A DNA stretch of 64,000 nt from Thermus filiformis (GTDB lineage: Bacteria; Deinococcota; Deinococci; Deinococcales; Thermaceae), in assembly GCF_000771745.2 (NCBI RefSeq), contig NZ_JPSL02000036.1:1-64000 (forward strand), written 5' to 3'. Below, piece by piece: positions 15,768-24,316 of the stretch; the first letter of the stretch is position 1, and every line of letters begins with the position of its first letter. The notes below the pieces were generated by a model that worked only from the letters and a program-made list of their open reading frames with translations, was not told where the DNA came from and did not search any database. The translations under genes were made by a program, and so were the position numbers.

Positions 15768-15784
15768 GTTCCCCTTGGGCGAAC
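15768..15784 (+). promoter_or_regulatory. 17-bp operator-like palindrome before the phenol hydroxylase gene
   Basis: The site reads GTTCCCCTTGGGCGAAC and keeps the GTT..CC...GGCGAAC frame of the perfect palindrome before the IclR gene (19842-19858). It lies 64 bp before the ATG. Binding by the local IclR regulator is inference. Confidence 0.55.
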
Positions 15785-15802
15785 GCCCCCCTTGCGGGGG
15801 GC
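15785..15802 (+). promoter_or_regulatory. G/C hairpin directly after the operator in the phenol hydroxylase leader
   Basis: GCCCCCC and GGGGGGC enclose a TTGC loop, followed by a pyrimidine-rich CCTTCCCCTTTT stretch. It could be a weak terminator or attenuator in the 5' leader, or stabilise the message. Only the structure is seen. Confidence 0.35.
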
Positions 15803-15848
15803 CTTCCCCTTTTCCTAAGGTGGGGGGGACCTGATAAGGAGGTCGGAG

Positions 15849-17399
15849 ATGACGGAGAAGAAGGTGACCACCAGGCCCATGACGGCGGAGGAGTATCTGG
15901 AGAGCCTCAGGGACGGGCGCGAGGTCTACTTCATGGGGGAGAAGGTCAAGGACGTGACCACCCACCCCGCCTTCCGCAACACCGCCCGCATGTACGCCCG
16001 CTGGTACCGGCGCCTCCACGAGCTCCACAAGGAGGACCTGGAGCGCTCCCAGGACCCCAAGGGCTGGCGGTGGACCATGCCCACGGACACCGGCTCCGAG
16101 GGCTGGACCCATCCCTATTTCGTCGCTCCCCGCTCGGCGGAGGACCTGGTGAGGGCGCGGGACACCATGGCCGAGCTCCAGAGGGAGGCCTACGGCTGGC
16201 TGGGACGGGCCCCCGACTACAAGGCGGCCTTCGTGGGCACCCTGGGCGCGAACAGCGAGTTCTATGCCCCCTACCAGGAGAACGCCAAGCGCTGGTACAA
16301 GGAGACCCAAGAGAAGCTCCTCTTCTGGAACCACGCCATCGTGAACCCGCCCATTGACCGGCACAAGCCCATTGAGGAGGTGGGGGATGTCTACATGCAC
16401 GTCGAGCGGGAGACGGACGCGGGGATCGTGGTCTCCGGGGCCAAGGTGGTGGCCACCGGGAGCGCCTTCACCCACGTGAACTTCGTCGCCCACTACGGCC
16501 CCATCCCCGTCAAGGACAAGAAGTTCGCCCTCATCTTCGCCGTGCCCATGGACGCCAAGGGGGTGAAGCTCATCTCCCGCCAGTCCTACGAGTTCCTGGC
16601 CGCCAAGGCCGGCTCCCCCTTTGACTACCCCCTCTCCAGCCGCGTGGACGAAAACGACGCCATTTTGGTCTTTGACAACGTCCTGGTCCCTTGGGAGAAC
16701 GTCTTCGTCTACGGGGACGTGGAGAAGGTCAACGCCTTCTTCCCCCTCTCGGGCTTCGTGCACCGCTTCCCCCTCCACGGGGCCGCGCGCTTCGCGGTGA
16801 AGCTGGACTTCATCGCCGGCCTGGTGATGAAGGCCCTCTCCATCACCGGGGTGGACCAGTTCCGGGGGGTCCAGGCCCGGCTCGGGGAGATCCTCACCTA
16901 CCGGAACCTCTTCTGGGCCCTCACCGAGTCCATGGCCCGCAACCCCGATCCGTGGGTCAACGGCTACGTCCTGCCCAACCTCCTGGCCGGCCTCGCCTAC
17001 CGGGTCCTGGCCCCCGAGGTCTACCCCAAGGTCAAGGACCTCATTGAGCGGGACCTGGCCAGCGCCCTCATCTACCTCCCGGGCCACGCCAAGGACTTCG
17101 CCAGCCCCGAGGTCCGGCCCTACCTGGAGCGGTACGTGCGGGGGAACGGGGTGGACGCCGTCACCCGGGTCAAGGTGATGAAGGCCCTCTGGGACGCCGT
17201 GGGCACCGAGTTCGGCGGCCGGCACGAGCTCTATGAGCGCAACTACGCGGGCAACCACGAGAACATCCGCATGGAGACCCTGGGGGCCATGGAGGCCATG
17301 GGGGTGAACGAGGCCCTCAGGGCCTACGCGGACCGCTTCCTGGCCGAGTACGACCTCGAGGGCTGGAAGGCGCCCGACCTGCTCAACCCCGAGGCGTAA
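15849..17399 (+). CDS. FADH2-dependent phenol / 4-hydroxyphenylacetate hydroxylase, oxygenase component (PheA/HpaB type)
   Basis: This large component uses reduced flavin from a separate reductase to hydroxylate phenols to catechols. The 516-residue sequence is colinear with the HpaB family: N-terminal [20 protein letters not shown] and [19 protein letters not shown], the middle [16 protein letters not shown] with the FAD-binding core, and [13 protein letters not shown]. Its length and N-terminus are nearer to two-component phenol hydroxylases than to short HpaB. A flavin reductase lies at 23502. A ribosome site AAGGAGG precedes the ATG. Tandem catechol dioxygenases follow, which fits phenol as substrate. 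Confidence 0.85.
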   Translation: MTEKKVTTRPMTAEEYLESLRDGREVYFMGEKVKDVTTHPAFRNTARMYARWYRRLHELHKEDLERSQDPKGWRWTMPTDTGSEGWTHPYFVAPRSAEDLVRARDTMAELQREAYGWLGRAPDYKAAFVGTLGANSEFYAPYQENAKRWYKETQEKLLFWNHAIVNPPIDRHKPIEEVGDVYMHVERETDAGIVVSGAKVVATGSAFTHVNFVAHYGPIPVKDKKFALIFAVPMDAKGVKLISRQSYEFLAAKAGSPFDYPLSSRVDENDAILVFDNVLVPWENVFVYGDVEKVNAFFPLSGFVHRFPLHGAARFAVKLDFIAGLVMKALSITGVDQFRGVQARLGEILTYRNLFWALTESMARNPDPWVNGYVLPNLLAGLAYRVLAPEVYPKVKDLIERDLASALIYLPGHAKDFASPEVRPYLERYVRGNGVDAVTRVKVMKALWDAVGTEFGGRHELYERNYAGNHENIRMETLGAMEAMGVNEALRAYADRFLAEYDLEGWKAPDLLNPEA

Positions 17400-17411
17400 G
17401 GCCGGGCGAAA

Positions 17412-17455
17412 ACCGGGCCGGGGAGTCTCCAGGGACCCCGGCCCGGTTCTTCTCT
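17412..17455 (+). terminator. terminator after the phenol hydroxylase gene
   Basis: ACCGGGCCGGGG (17412-17423) and CCCCGGCCCGGT (17436-17447) form a 12-bp stem, followed by TCTTCTCT. A near copy follows the first dioxygenase gene. Confidence 0.75.
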
Positions 17456-17489
17456 GTTTCCCATGGGCGACCGTTTCCCATGAGCGAAC
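17456..17489 (+). promoter_or_regulatory. two contiguous 17-bp operator-like repeats before dioxygenase gene 1
   Basis: GTTTCCCATGGGCGACC (17456-17472) is followed at once by GTTTCCCATGAGCGAAC (17473-17489). Both keep GTTxxCC and GCGA-C positions of the palindrome at 19842. The pair directly follows the terminator and precedes the gene by 78 bp. Confidence 0.6.
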
Positions 17490-17567
17490 AAACCCCTTGC
17501 GCCCTTTTGGGGGCGAGGGTTAAGTTGATTCTTAATCCCGAGAGGGGACAAGCAAAGGAGGCGGCTT

Positions 17568-18551
17568 ATGGAGAAGGAGCCCATCTTTGATGTCCACCAG
17601 CTGGCCCACGTGGAGATCTACACCCCGAACCCTGAGGGCACCCTGTGGTTCTTCCGGGACCTTTTGGGCATGGAGGTGACCAAGCAGGAGGGGCAGTCGG
17701 TCTACATGCGGGCCTACGAGGACTGGTACCACCACACCCTGAAGATCACCGAGGCCGCCAAGCCGGGCCTGGGGCACGTGGCCTGGCGGACCAGCTCGCC
17801 GCAGGCCCTGGAGCGGCGGGTCAAGGCCCTGGAGGCCTCGGGGCTGGGGAAGGGCTGGACGGACGGGGACCTGGGCCACGGGCCGGCCTACCGGTTCACC
17901 ACCCCGGACGGCCACCTGATGGAGATCCTCTGGGAGGTGGAGTACTACCAGCCCCCCGAGGACAAGAAGACCCCCCTCCTCAACCGCCCCCAGAAGCGCC
18001 CCCTGCGGGGGATCCCGGTGCGGCGCCTGGACCATGTGAACCTCATGGCCAGCGACGTCAGGGTCAACCGCACCTTCATGATGGACTACCTGGGCTTCCG
18101 CCTGCGGGAGCAGTTCGTCCGAAACGACGGGAGCGAGGGCGGGGCCTGGCTCTCCGTGAGTGCCCTGACCCACGAGCTCGCCTTCATGTTCGACGGCAAA
18201 GGGGCCAAGGGCCGGCTCCACCACGTGTGCTACTGGTACGGCTACCCGCACGAGCTCAACCAGATCGCGGACGTCTTCCGGGAGGTGGGCATCAAGATTG
18301 AGGCCGGCCCCGGGAAGCACGGCATCAGCCAGGCCTTGTTCTTGTACGCCTTTGAGCCCGGCGGCAACCGGGTGGAGCTCTTCGGCGACCCCGGCTACCT
18401 CATCTTTGACCCCGACTGGAAGCCCATCCGTTGGGACGAGGAGAGCCTGTACGCTGGGGGCGCCATCTGGTACGGGAGCCCCGTGCCCGCAGAGTACTTC
18501 CTCTACGGCACGCCGGAGGTGGAGGAGACGGCCCCCGTCTCCGGGGACTAG
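17568..18551 (+). CDS. catechol 2,3-dioxygenase, copy 1
   Basis: An extradiol dioxygenase that opens catechol next to the diol to give 2-hydroxymuconate semialdehyde. It has 327 residues in two glyoxalase-fold halves. Likely Fe(II) ligands are His156 (in RRLDHVNL), His218 or His219 ([11 protein letters not shown]) and Glu270 (GGNRVELFG). AAAGGAGG precedes the ATG. The first ~155 codons are almost identical to copy 2, whereas the C-terminal half differs, notably at residues 180-208 and 256-310. Both copies should be active. Confidence 0.92.
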   Translation: MEKEPIFDVHQLAHVEIYTPNPEGTLWFFRDLLGMEVTKQEGQSVYMRAYEDWYHHTLKITEAAKPGLGHVAWRTSSPQALERRVKALEASGLGKGWTDGDLGHGPAYRFTTPDGHLMEILWEVEYYQPPEDKKTPLLNRPQKRPLRGIPVRRLDHVNLMASDVRVNRTFMMDYLGFRLREQFVRNDGSEGGAWLSVSALTHELAFMFDGKGAKGRLHHVCYWYGYPHELNQIADVFREVGIKIEAGPGKHGISQALFLYAFEPGGNRVELFGDPGYLIFDPDWKPIRWDEESLYAGGAIWYGSPVPAEYFLYGTPEVEETAPVSGD

Positions 18552-18559
18552 GCTCCGGA

Positions 18560-18578
18560 GGCTTCTGCACCGGACCCC
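18560..18578. repeat. 19-bp match to the IclR coding sequence
   Basis: GGCTTCTGCACCGGACCCC here is identical to 20061-20079 inside the IclR gene (codons for LLHRTP). It lies between dioxygenase copy 1 and its terminator. It may be a scrap left by the rearrangement that produced the tandem genes. Confidence 0.45.
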
Positions 18579-18583
18579 AGACG

Positions 18584-18620
18584 GGCCGGGGAATCTCCAG
18601 GAACCCCGGCCTGGTTTTTC
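18584..18620 (+). terminator. terminator after dioxygenase copy 1
   Basis: GGCCGGGG (18584-18591) and CCCCGGCC (18604-18611) form the stem; TGGTTTTTC follows. It is clearly homologous to the terminator at 17412, so the duplicated unit includes terminator, operators and gene. Confidence 0.75.
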
Positions 18621-18623
18621 TCC

Positions 18624-18670
18624 GTTTCCCATGGGCGACCGTTTCCCATGGCCGTTTCCCATGAGCGAAC
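18624..18670 (+). promoter_or_regulatory. three operator-like repeats before dioxygenase gene 2
   Basis: Two full 17-bp units (18624-18640 and 18654-18670) flank a 13-bp shortened unit GTTTCCCATGGCC (18641-18653). The outer two are identical to the two units before copy 1. The extra partial unit changes spacing by 13 bp, which could alter regulation of this copy. Confidence 0.6.
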
Positions 18671-18746
18671 AGACCCCTTGCGCCCGTTTGGGGCAGGGGC
18701 TAGGGTGGTAGCTGTCCCAAGAGGGGACAAGCAAAGGAGGCGGCTT

Positions 18747-19727
18747 ATGGAGAAGGAGCCCATCTTTGATGTCCACCAGCTGGCCCACGTGGAGATCTAC
18801 ACCCCGAACCCTGAGGGCACCCTGTGGTTCTTCCGGGACCTTTTGGGCATGGAGGTGACCAAGCAGGAGGGGCAGTCGGTCTACATGCGGGCCTACGAGG
18901 ACTGGTACCACCACACCCTGAAGATCACCGAGGCCGCCAAGCCGGGCCTGGGGCACGTGGCCTGGCGGACCAGCTCGCCGCAGGCCCTGGAGCGGCGGTT
19001 CAAGGCCCTGGAGGCCTCGGGGCTGGGGAAGGGCTGGACGGACGGGGACCTGGGCCACGGGCCGGCCTACCGGTTCACCACCCCGGACGGCCACCTGATG
19101 GAGATCCTCTGGGAGGTGGAGTACTACCAGCCCCCCGAGGACAAGAAGACCCCCCTCCTCAACCGCCCCCAGAAGCGCCCCCTGCGGGGGATCCCGGTGC
19201 GGCGCCTGGACCACGTGAACCTCCTGGCCAGCGACGTCAGGGTCAACCGCACCTTCATGATGGACCACCTGGGCTTCCGCCTGCGGGAGTACATCGCCCT
19301 GAAGAACGGGAGCGAGGGCGGGGCCTGGCTTTCCGTGAGCCCCCTGGTCCACGAGATCGCCTTCATGGCCGACGGCAAAGGGGCCAAGGGCCGGCTCCAC
19401 CACGTGTGCTACTGGTACGGCTACCCGCACGAGCTCAACCAGATCGCGGATATCTTCCGGGAGGTGGGCATCAAGATTGAGGCCGGCCCCGGGAAGCACG
19501 GCATCAGCCAGGCCATGTTCATGTACGTCCTCGAGCCCGGCGGCAACCGGGTGGAGCTCTTCGGCGACCCCGGCTACCTCATCTTTGACCCCGACTGGAA
19601 GCCCATCCGTTGGGACGAGGAGAACCTGGACGCCGGCATCATCTGGTACGGGAGCCCCCTGCCCGCGGAGTTCTTCCTCTACGGCACGCCGGAAGTGGAG
19701 GAGACGGCTCCCGTCTCCGGGGACTAG
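18747..19727 (+). CDS. catechol 2,3-dioxygenase, copy 2
   Basis: A tandem paralogue of the preceding enzyme, 326 residues. It shares the ribosome site, start and nearly all of the N-terminal domain; the only difference in the first 150 residues is Val85 to Phe. The three iron ligands are kept. The C-terminal catalytic domain carries clustered changes (for example REYIALKNG against REQFVRNDG, and [11 protein letters not shown] against [11 protein letters not shown]), and one residue is lost near 297. Different substrate preference for methylated catechols is a reasonable guess. Confidence 0.92.
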   Translation: MEKEPIFDVHQLAHVEIYTPNPEGTLWFFRDLLGMEVTKQEGQSVYMRAYEDWYHHTLKITEAAKPGLGHVAWRTSSPQALERRFKALEASGLGKGWTDGDLGHGPAYRFTTPDGHLMEILWEVEYYQPPEDKKTPLLNRPQKRPLRGIPVRRLDHVNLLASDVRVNRTFMMDHLGFRLREYIALKNGSEGGAWLSVSPLVHEIAFMADGKGAKGRLHHVCYWYGYPHELNQIADIFREVGIKIEAGPGKHGISQAMFMYVLEPGGNRVELFGDPGYLIFDPDWKPIRWDEENLDAGIIWYGSPLPAEFFLYGTPEVEETAPVSGD

Positions 19728-19735
19728 GCTTCCGA

Positions 19736-19770
19736 AGCCCCCGTTCCCGCCCGCGGGAGCGGGGGCTTTT
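19736..19770 (+). terminator. strong terminator after dioxygenase copy 2
   Basis: AGCCCCCG-T-TCCCGC (19736-19750) pairs with GCGGGA-G-CGGGGGCT (19753-19767) around a CC loop, followed by TTTT. It separates the dioxygenases from the IclR gene. Confidence 0.85.
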
Positions 19771-19809
19771 GTACCACCCCATCCCAGCTTGCGCGGGGAT
19801 GGGAGCCCC
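19771..19809 (-). repeat. short copy of the intergenic hairpin repeat, inverted
   Basis: Read on the minus strand it has the same GGCTCCCATCCC..GCGCAAGC..GGGATGGGGTGGTAC pattern as the copies at 2669, 49878 and 51666, with a GCAA loop and one mismatch in the stem. It directly follows the dioxygenase terminator. Confidence 0.65.
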
Positions 19810-19841
19810 ACGAGGCTCTCAGGGCGAGGAAGGACCCTTCT

Positions 19842-19858
19842 GTTCGCCTATGGCGAAC
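19842..19858 (+). promoter_or_regulatory. perfect 17-bp palindrome before the IclR gene (likely operator)
   Basis: GTTCGCC-TAT-GGCGAAC is a perfect inverted repeat 48 bp before the IclR start. A half-matching GTTCGCCTAGCTCACC follows at 19873. IclR proteins commonly bind such palindromes upstream of their own genes, so autoregulation is likely. A possible -10 box TATGCT is at 19889-19894. Confidence 0.65.
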
Positions 19859-19906
19859 AAACCGGTGGCGGCGTTCGCCTAGCTCACCTATGCTGGAAGG
19901 TAGGCC

Positions 19907-20695
19907 ATGCCCAAGGTGCTGGGAAGCGTGCGCAAGGCTTTCGGGGTCCTGGACCTCTTTACCGAGGAGCGGCCCGAGTGGGGGGTAAGCGAGATCGCCC
20001 GGTCCTTAGGGCTTTCCAAGGCCTCGGCCCACGCCCTGCTCTGCTCCCTGGCCGAGGGGGGGCTTCTGCACCGGACCCCGGAGGGTCGGTACCGCCTGGG
20101 CTGGCGGGTGGTCCACCTCAACCGGATCCTGTTCCAGACCGCCCCCCTCAGGTCCGTGGCCCGGCCGGTAATGGAGGACCTGAGCCGCACCTACGGGGAG
20201 ACGGTCCACCTGGCGGTTTTGGAGCGGGGCAGGGTCCTCTACCTGGACAAAACGCAAGGGAACCGGGCCATCCAGGTGAACATCACCCGCGAGGGGGCCT
20301 ACCTGTACGCGCACGCCTCCAGCCTGGGCAAGGTCCTGTTGGCCTCGCTGGAGGAAAAGGAGGTGAGAGAGATCGCCGAAACGCACGGCCTGCCCAGGTT
20401 CACCCCCAACACCATCACCCACCTGGACGAGCTTTTCTCCGAGCTCGAGGGGGTGCGGGCCCGGGGGGTGGCCTACGACATAGAGGAGTACGTGGAGGAG
20501 CTTTGTTGTGTGGGGACGCCCATCCTGGACCACACGGGACAGGTGGTGGCGGCTCTGAGCTTCGCCGTGCCCGCCTACCGCTTTAAGGAGATGAAGCAGG
20601 CCTACCGCAACGTGATCGCGGAGGCCGGTCGGCGGATCTCGGAGGCCTTGGGTTTTGAGGGGAGGTATCCACAGTGGCGGACAAGGTCAAGGTAG
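19907..20695 (+). CDS. IclR-family transcriptional regulator of the aromatic cluster
   Basis: The 262-residue protein has an N-terminal winged helix ([43 protein letters not shown]) and a C-terminal effector-binding domain with [32 protein letters not shown] and [23 protein letters not shown], all typical of IclR. It probably senses a phenol- or catechol-related compound. It lies in the middle of the catabolic genes and overlaps mhpF by 22 bp, so it is co-transcribed with the lower pathway. The ribosome site is GGAAGG. Confidence 0.88.
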   Translation: MPKVLGSVRKAFGVLDLFTEERPEWGVSEIARSLGLSKASAHALLCSLAEGGLLHRTPEGRYRLGWRVVHLNRILFQTAPLRSVARPVMEDLSRTYGETVHLAVLERGRVLYLDKTQGNRAIQVNITREGAYLYAHASSLGKVLLASLEEKEVREIAETHGLPRFTPNTITHLDELFSELEGVRARGVAYDIEEYVEELCCVGTPILDHTGQVVAALSFAVPAYRFKEMKQAYRNVIAEAGRRISEALGFEGRYPQWRTRSR

Positions 20696-21597
20696 CCATC
20701 CTAGGCTCTGGGAACATCGGCACGGACCTGATGTACAAGCTTTTGAAGGACCCCGGGCACATGGAGCTGGTGGCCCTGGTGGGGATAGACCCGAACTCGG
20801 AGGGCCTGGCGCGGGCGCGGGCTTTGGGACTGGAGGCGAGCCACGAGGGGATTAAGTACATCCTGGAGCGGCCGGAGATCCGGATCGTCTTTGACGCCAC
20901 CAGCGCCAAGGCCCACGTGCGCCACGCCAAGCTCCTGAGGGAGGCGGGGAAGATCGCCATAGACCTGACCCCGGCGGCGCGGGGGCCCTACGTGGTGCCG
21001 CCGGTGAACCTGAAGGCCCACCTGGACAAGGACAACGTCAACCTGATCACCTGCGGGGGCCAGGCCACCATCCCCCTGGTCTACGCGGTCCACCGGGTGG
21101 CCCCGGTCCTCTACGCGGAGATGGTCTCCACGGTGGCCTCCCGTTCGGCGGGCCCGGGGACGCGGCAGAACATCGACGAGTTCACCTTCACCACCGCCCG
21201 GGGCCTGGAGGCGATCGGGGGGGCGAGGAGGGGGAAGGCCATCATCATCCTGAACCCGGCGGAGCCGCCCATCCTCATGACCAACACCGTCCGGGTCATC
21301 CCGGAGGACGAGGGCTTTGACCGGGAGAGGGTGGTCCAGAGCGTGCGGGCCATGGAAAGCGAGGTGCAGGCCTACGTGCCGGGCTACCGGCTGAAGGCGG
21401 ACCCGGTGTTTGAACGGCTTCCCACGCCCTGGGGGGAGCGGACGGTGGTCTCCCTGCTGTTGGAGGTGGAGGGGGCGGGGGACTACCTGCCCAAGTACGC
21501 GGGCAACCTGGACATCATGACCGCTTCGGCCCGGCGGGTGGGTGAGGTGTTTGCCCAGCACCTTCTGGGGAAGCCCTTGGAGGAGGTGGTGGCGTGA
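20674..21597 (+). CDS. mhpF: acetaldehyde dehydrogenase (acylating), MhpF/DmpF type
   Basis: It converts acetaldehyde released by the partner aldolase to acetyl-CoA with NAD+ and CoA. The 307-residue sequence has an N-terminal Rossmann motif [13 protein letters not shown], the catalytic Cys127 in [10 protein letters not shown], and [23 protein letters not shown] at 20674 follows GGGGAGGT and is preferred. In known systems this enzyme forms a channelling complex with the aldolase encoded next door; a close pair (TTHB247/TTHB246) has been studied in T. thermophilus. Confidence 0.93.
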   Translation: MADKVKVAILGSGNIGTDLMYKLLKDPGHMELVALVGIDPNSEGLARARALGLEASHEGIKYILERPEIRIVFDATSAKAHVRHAKLLREAGKIAIDLTPAARGPYVVPPVNLKAHLDKDNVNLITCGGQATIPLVYAVHRVAPVLYAEMVSTVASRSAGPGTRQNIDEFTFTTARGLEAIGGARRGKAIIILNPAEPPILMTNTVRVIPEDEGFDRERVVQSVRAMESEVQAYVPGYRLKADPVFERLPTPWGERTVVSLLLEVEGAGDYLPKYAGNLDIMTASARRVGEVFAQHLLGKPLEEVVA

Positions 21598-22637
21598 GCT
21601 GGGACCTTTCTGGGGCGAGGCCGCCGGTGGTGGTGGACACCACCTTGCGGGACGGCTCCCACGCCCACCGGCACCAGTACACGGCGGAGGAGGTGCGCCG
21701 GGTGGCCCGGGCCCTGGACGAGGCCGGGGTCTACGCCCTGGAGGTCTCCCACGGGGACGGGCTTGGGGGGAGCTCCCTCCAGTACGGCTTCTCCCGCCAG
21801 GACGAGATGGAGCTCATCCGGGCCGCCCGGGAGACGGTGAAGCGGGCCAAGGTGGCGGCCCTGCTCGTTCCGGGGATCGGGACGCGGAAGGAGCTGAAGG
21901 AGGCGGTGGAGGCGGGGATCCAGATGGTGCGGATCGCCACCCAGTGCACCGAGGCGGACATCTCGGAGCAGCACTTCGGGATGGCGAAGGAGATGGGCCT
22001 CTTGGCGGTGGGCTTCCTGATGATGAGCCACATGCGCCCGCCGGAGTTTCTGGCCGAGCAGGCCCTTTTGATGGAGGGCTACGGGGCGGACGTGGTCTAC
22101 ATCGTGGACTCCGCGGGGGCCATGCTCCCGGAGGACGCCTACCTGCGGGTGAAGGCCCTGAAGGAGGCCCTTACCCGGGCCCAGGTGGGCTTCCACGCCC
22201 ACAACAACCTGGGCCTGGCGGTGGCCAACACCCTGGCGGCCCTGAAGGCGGGGGCGGACTGGGTGGACGCCACCTTGCGGGGGTACGGGGCGGGTGCGGG
22301 GAACGCCCCCTTGGAGGTCCTAGCGGCGGTTTTGGACAAGGCGGGGCTGAACCCTGGGCTGGACGTCTTCAAGCTCCTGGACGCGGCGGAGTACGTGATG
22401 GGGCCCATCCTCCACTTCCAGCCCTACCCGGACCGGGACTCGGTGGCCATCGGCTACGCGGGGGTGTACTCCACCTTCCTCCTGCACGCCAAGCGGATCG
22501 GGAAGGAGCTGGGGGTGGACCCCTTGGCGATCCTTTTGGAGCTGGGCCGTAGGCAGGCGGTGGCGGGGCAGGAGGACTGGATCCTGCGGGTGGCCCTGGA
22601 GCTCAAGGAGAAGGAGGCGGGGGCCCTCGCGGACTAG
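21594..22637 (+). CDS. mhpE: 4-hydroxy-2-oxovalerate aldolase MhpE/DmpG
   Basis: It cleaves 4-hydroxy-2-oxovalerate to pyruvate and acetaldehyde, passing the latter to MhpF. The 347-residue product is an HMG-CoA-lyase-like TIM barrel: [17 protein letters not shown] near the N-terminus, [15 protein letters not shown], and the metal-binding [16 protein letters not shown]-terminal communication domain is present. The GTG start overlaps the mhpF stop (GTGA). Confidence 0.93.
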   Translation: MSWDLSGARPPVVVDTTLRDGSHAHRHQYTAEEVRRVARALDEAGVYALEVSHGDGLGGSSLQYGFSRQDEMELIRAARETVKRAKVAALLVPGIGTRKELKEAVEAGIQMVRIATQCTEADISEQHFGMAKEMGLLAVGFLMMSHMRPPEFLAEQALLMEGYGADVVYIVDSAGAMLPEDAYLRVKALKEALTRAQVGFHAHNNLGLAVANTLAALKAGADWVDATLRGYGAGAGNAPLEVLAAVLDKAGLNPGLDVFKLLDAAEYVMGPILHFQPYPDRDSVAIGYAGVYSTFLLHAKRIGKELGVDPLAILLELGRRQAVAGQEDWILRVALELKEKEAGALAD

Positions 22638-22647
22638 GAGGGGTCTT

Positions 22648-23499
22648 GTGCGGAGGATCGGCTTCGTGGGCCTGGGGAGGATGGGTCTCCCCATGGCGCA
22701 AAACCTGGCCCGCGCCGGGTACGAGGTCCTGGCCTGGAACCGGACCCCCAAGGAGGCGGAAGGGCTCCACCCGGCCTCCTTGGAGGAGGTGGCCCAGACC
22801 GGCCTGGTCCTCACCATGCTGGCGGACGACCGGGCCACGGAGGCCGTCCTCCCCACCCTGATGCGGCACCTGCCCCCGGGCGGGGTCCACGTGGCCATGA
22901 GCACCCTGGGGGTGCCCTACTCCCGGAGCCTCTGGACGCGGCACCGGGAGGCGGGCCAGGTCTACGTGGCCGCCCCGGTCTTCGGCCGGCCGGACGCGGC
23001 GGAGAAGGCCGCCTTGCGGGTGGTGGCGGCGGGGCCTGGGGAAAAGCTTGCGGAGCTTAAGCCCCTCTTCCTGGCCCTAGGGCAGGAGGTCTACGAGGTG
23101 GGGGAGGAGCCCCCCCTGGCCCACGCGGTGAAGCTCGGGGGGAACTTCCTCATCGCGGCCATGCTGGAGGCCTTGGCCGAGGCCTACGTCCTGGTGGAGA
23201 AGAACGGGGTGAGGCGGGAGGACTTCTACCGGGTGGTGGCGGGCTTCTTCCGCTCCCCGGTCTACGAAAACTACGGGCGCATCCTCCTGGAGCGGCGCTT
23301 TACCCCGGGGTTCGCCCTGAAGTGGGGCCTGAAGGACGTGCGCCTCATCGCCGAGGCCGCTGACACCACCCACACCCCCCTGCCCCTCGGCCACCTCCTC
23401 CTGGACCGGATGCTGGAGGGGGTGGCCCGGGGGCTTGGGGAGGAGGACTGGACGGCGGTCCTGCGGCTGGTGGAGGCCCACGCGGGGGTGGAGGGGTAG
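22648..23499 (+). CDS. NAD(P)-dependent beta-hydroxyacid dehydrogenase (3-hydroxyisobutyrate dehydrogenase family)
   Basis: The 283-residue product has the family signature GFVGLGRMGLPMAQNLARAG at residues 5-24 and the catalytic Lys in HAVKLGGNFLIAAMLEA. The substrate-binding segment reads STLGVPYSRSL instead of the more usual TVSP form, so the substrate is uncertain. It lies between the aldolase and flavin reductase genes with a 10-bp gap, and starts with GTG after GAGGGGTC. A role in disposing of a side product of aromatic catabolism is possible. Confidence 0.8.
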   Translation: MRRIGFVGLGRMGLPMAQNLARAGYEVLAWNRTPKEAEGLHPASLEEVAQTGLVLTMLADDRATEAVLPTLMRHLPPGGVHVAMSTLGVPYSRSLWTRHREAGQVYVAAPVFGRPDAAEKAALRVVAAGPGEKLAELKPLFLALGQEVYEVGEEPPLAHAVKLGGNFLIAAMLEALAEAYVLVEKNGVRREDFYRVVAGFFRSPVYENYGRILLERRFTPGFALKWGLKDVRLIAEAADTTHTPLPLGHLLLDRMLEGVARGLGEEDWTAVLRLVEAHAGVEG

Positions 23500-23501
23500 G
23501 G

Positions 23502-23987
23502 ATGGGAGGGAGCAGGATAGACCCGGTGCACTTTCGCCGCACCCTGGGCCGGTTTGCCACGGGGGTCACGGTGGTGACGGTGCGGACTGGGGAGGAGGTG
23601 CACGGGATGACGGCCAACGCCTTTCTCTCCGTCTCCCTGGAGCCCCCCTTGGTCCTGGTCTCGGTGGACCGGAAGGCGCGGACCCACGGGCGGCTTTTGG
23701 AGGCGGGCCGGTACGGGGTGAGCGTGCTTTCCGAGGAGCAGCGGGAGGTTTCCGAGCGCTTTGCCGGGAGGGGAGGGGAAGGGGCGGAGGTAGCCTTCGT
23801 GGAGCGGGCGGGGGTGCCGCTTTTGGCGGGGGCTTTGGCCCACGTGGTGGCGCGGGTGGTGGAGGCGCACCCGGCCGGGGACCACACCCTCTTCCTTGGG
23901 GAGGTGGAGCACCTGGACTACCGGGAGGGGCGGCCCTTGCTCTACTACGCGGGCAGGTACCACCGGATCGGAGGTGAACTGGGATGA
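23502..23987 (+). CDS. NAD(P)H:flavin oxidoreductase (HpaC/PheA2 type)
   Basis: A 161-residue flavin reductase domain protein (RRTLGRFATGVTVVTVRTG, HGMTANAFLSVSLEPPLVLVSVD, FLGEVEHLDYREGRPLLYYAGRYH). It should supply FADH2 or FMNH2 to one or both flavin-dependent hydroxylases in this region (15849 and 25080). It starts 2 bp after the previous gene, and its end overlaps the cupin gene. Confidence 0.88.
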   Translation: MGGSRIDPVHFRRTLGRFATGVTVVTVRTGEEVHGMTANAFLSVSLEPPLVLVSVDRKARTHGRLLEAGRYGVSVLSEEQREVSERFAGRGGEGAEVAFVERAGVPLLAGALAHVVARVVEAHPAGDHTLFLGEVEHLDYREGRPLLYYAGRYHRIGGELG

Positions 23988-24316
23988 GGACGGCACGGAC
24001 GGGAGAGCTCAAAGGGTTTGCCCTGGGGCCCATGACCCTGAGGCCTTTTGCCGGGGAGGGGCTGATGGCGGTGCGGGTGGAGGCGCCCAAGGGGGCGGTG
24101 GCTCCGGCGCACAGCCACCCCCATGAGCAGATGACCCTGGTGGTCTCTGGGCGGCTGCGGTTCCGGGTGGGGGAGGAGTGGCGGGAGGTGGGGCCGATGG
24201 AGATCGTGCACATCCCTTCTGGGGTGGAGCACGAGGCGGAGGTGTTGGAGGAGGCCCTTTTCTTTGACCTCTTCCACCCGGTGCGGGAGGACTTTTTGCG
24301 GAGGCTGGAGGAATGA
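23984..24316 (+). CDS. small cupin-domain protein
   Basis: A single-domain cupin of 110 residues. Motif 1 is in PAHSHPHEQMTLVVSGRLRF with two His and a Glu, and motif 2 in MEIVHIPSGVEHEAEVLEEA with His. It probably binds a metal. Cupins in aromatic operons are often accessory dioxygenase or isomerase-like proteins, but nothing here fixes the role. ATGA overlaps occur at both ends, so it is translated in register with the operon. Confidence 0.75.
   Translation: MRTARTGELKGFALGPMTLRPFAGEGLMAVRVEAPKGAVAPAHSHPHEQMTLVVSGRLRFRVGEEWREVGPMEIVHIPSGVEHEAEVLEEALFFDLFHPVREDFLRRLEE

Noticed and set aside
15225-17258. 677-codon open frame on the minus strand
   Set aside because: It lies antisense to cobB and the phenol hydroxylase, has low-complexity Gly/Pro/His composition, and is a by-product of GC-rich third codon positions.
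17532-19811. 759-codon minus-strand frame over both dioxygenase genes
   Set aside because: It is a shadow of the duplicated dioxygenases; its internal repeat only mirrors the gene duplication, and it has no recognisable domain or ribosome site.
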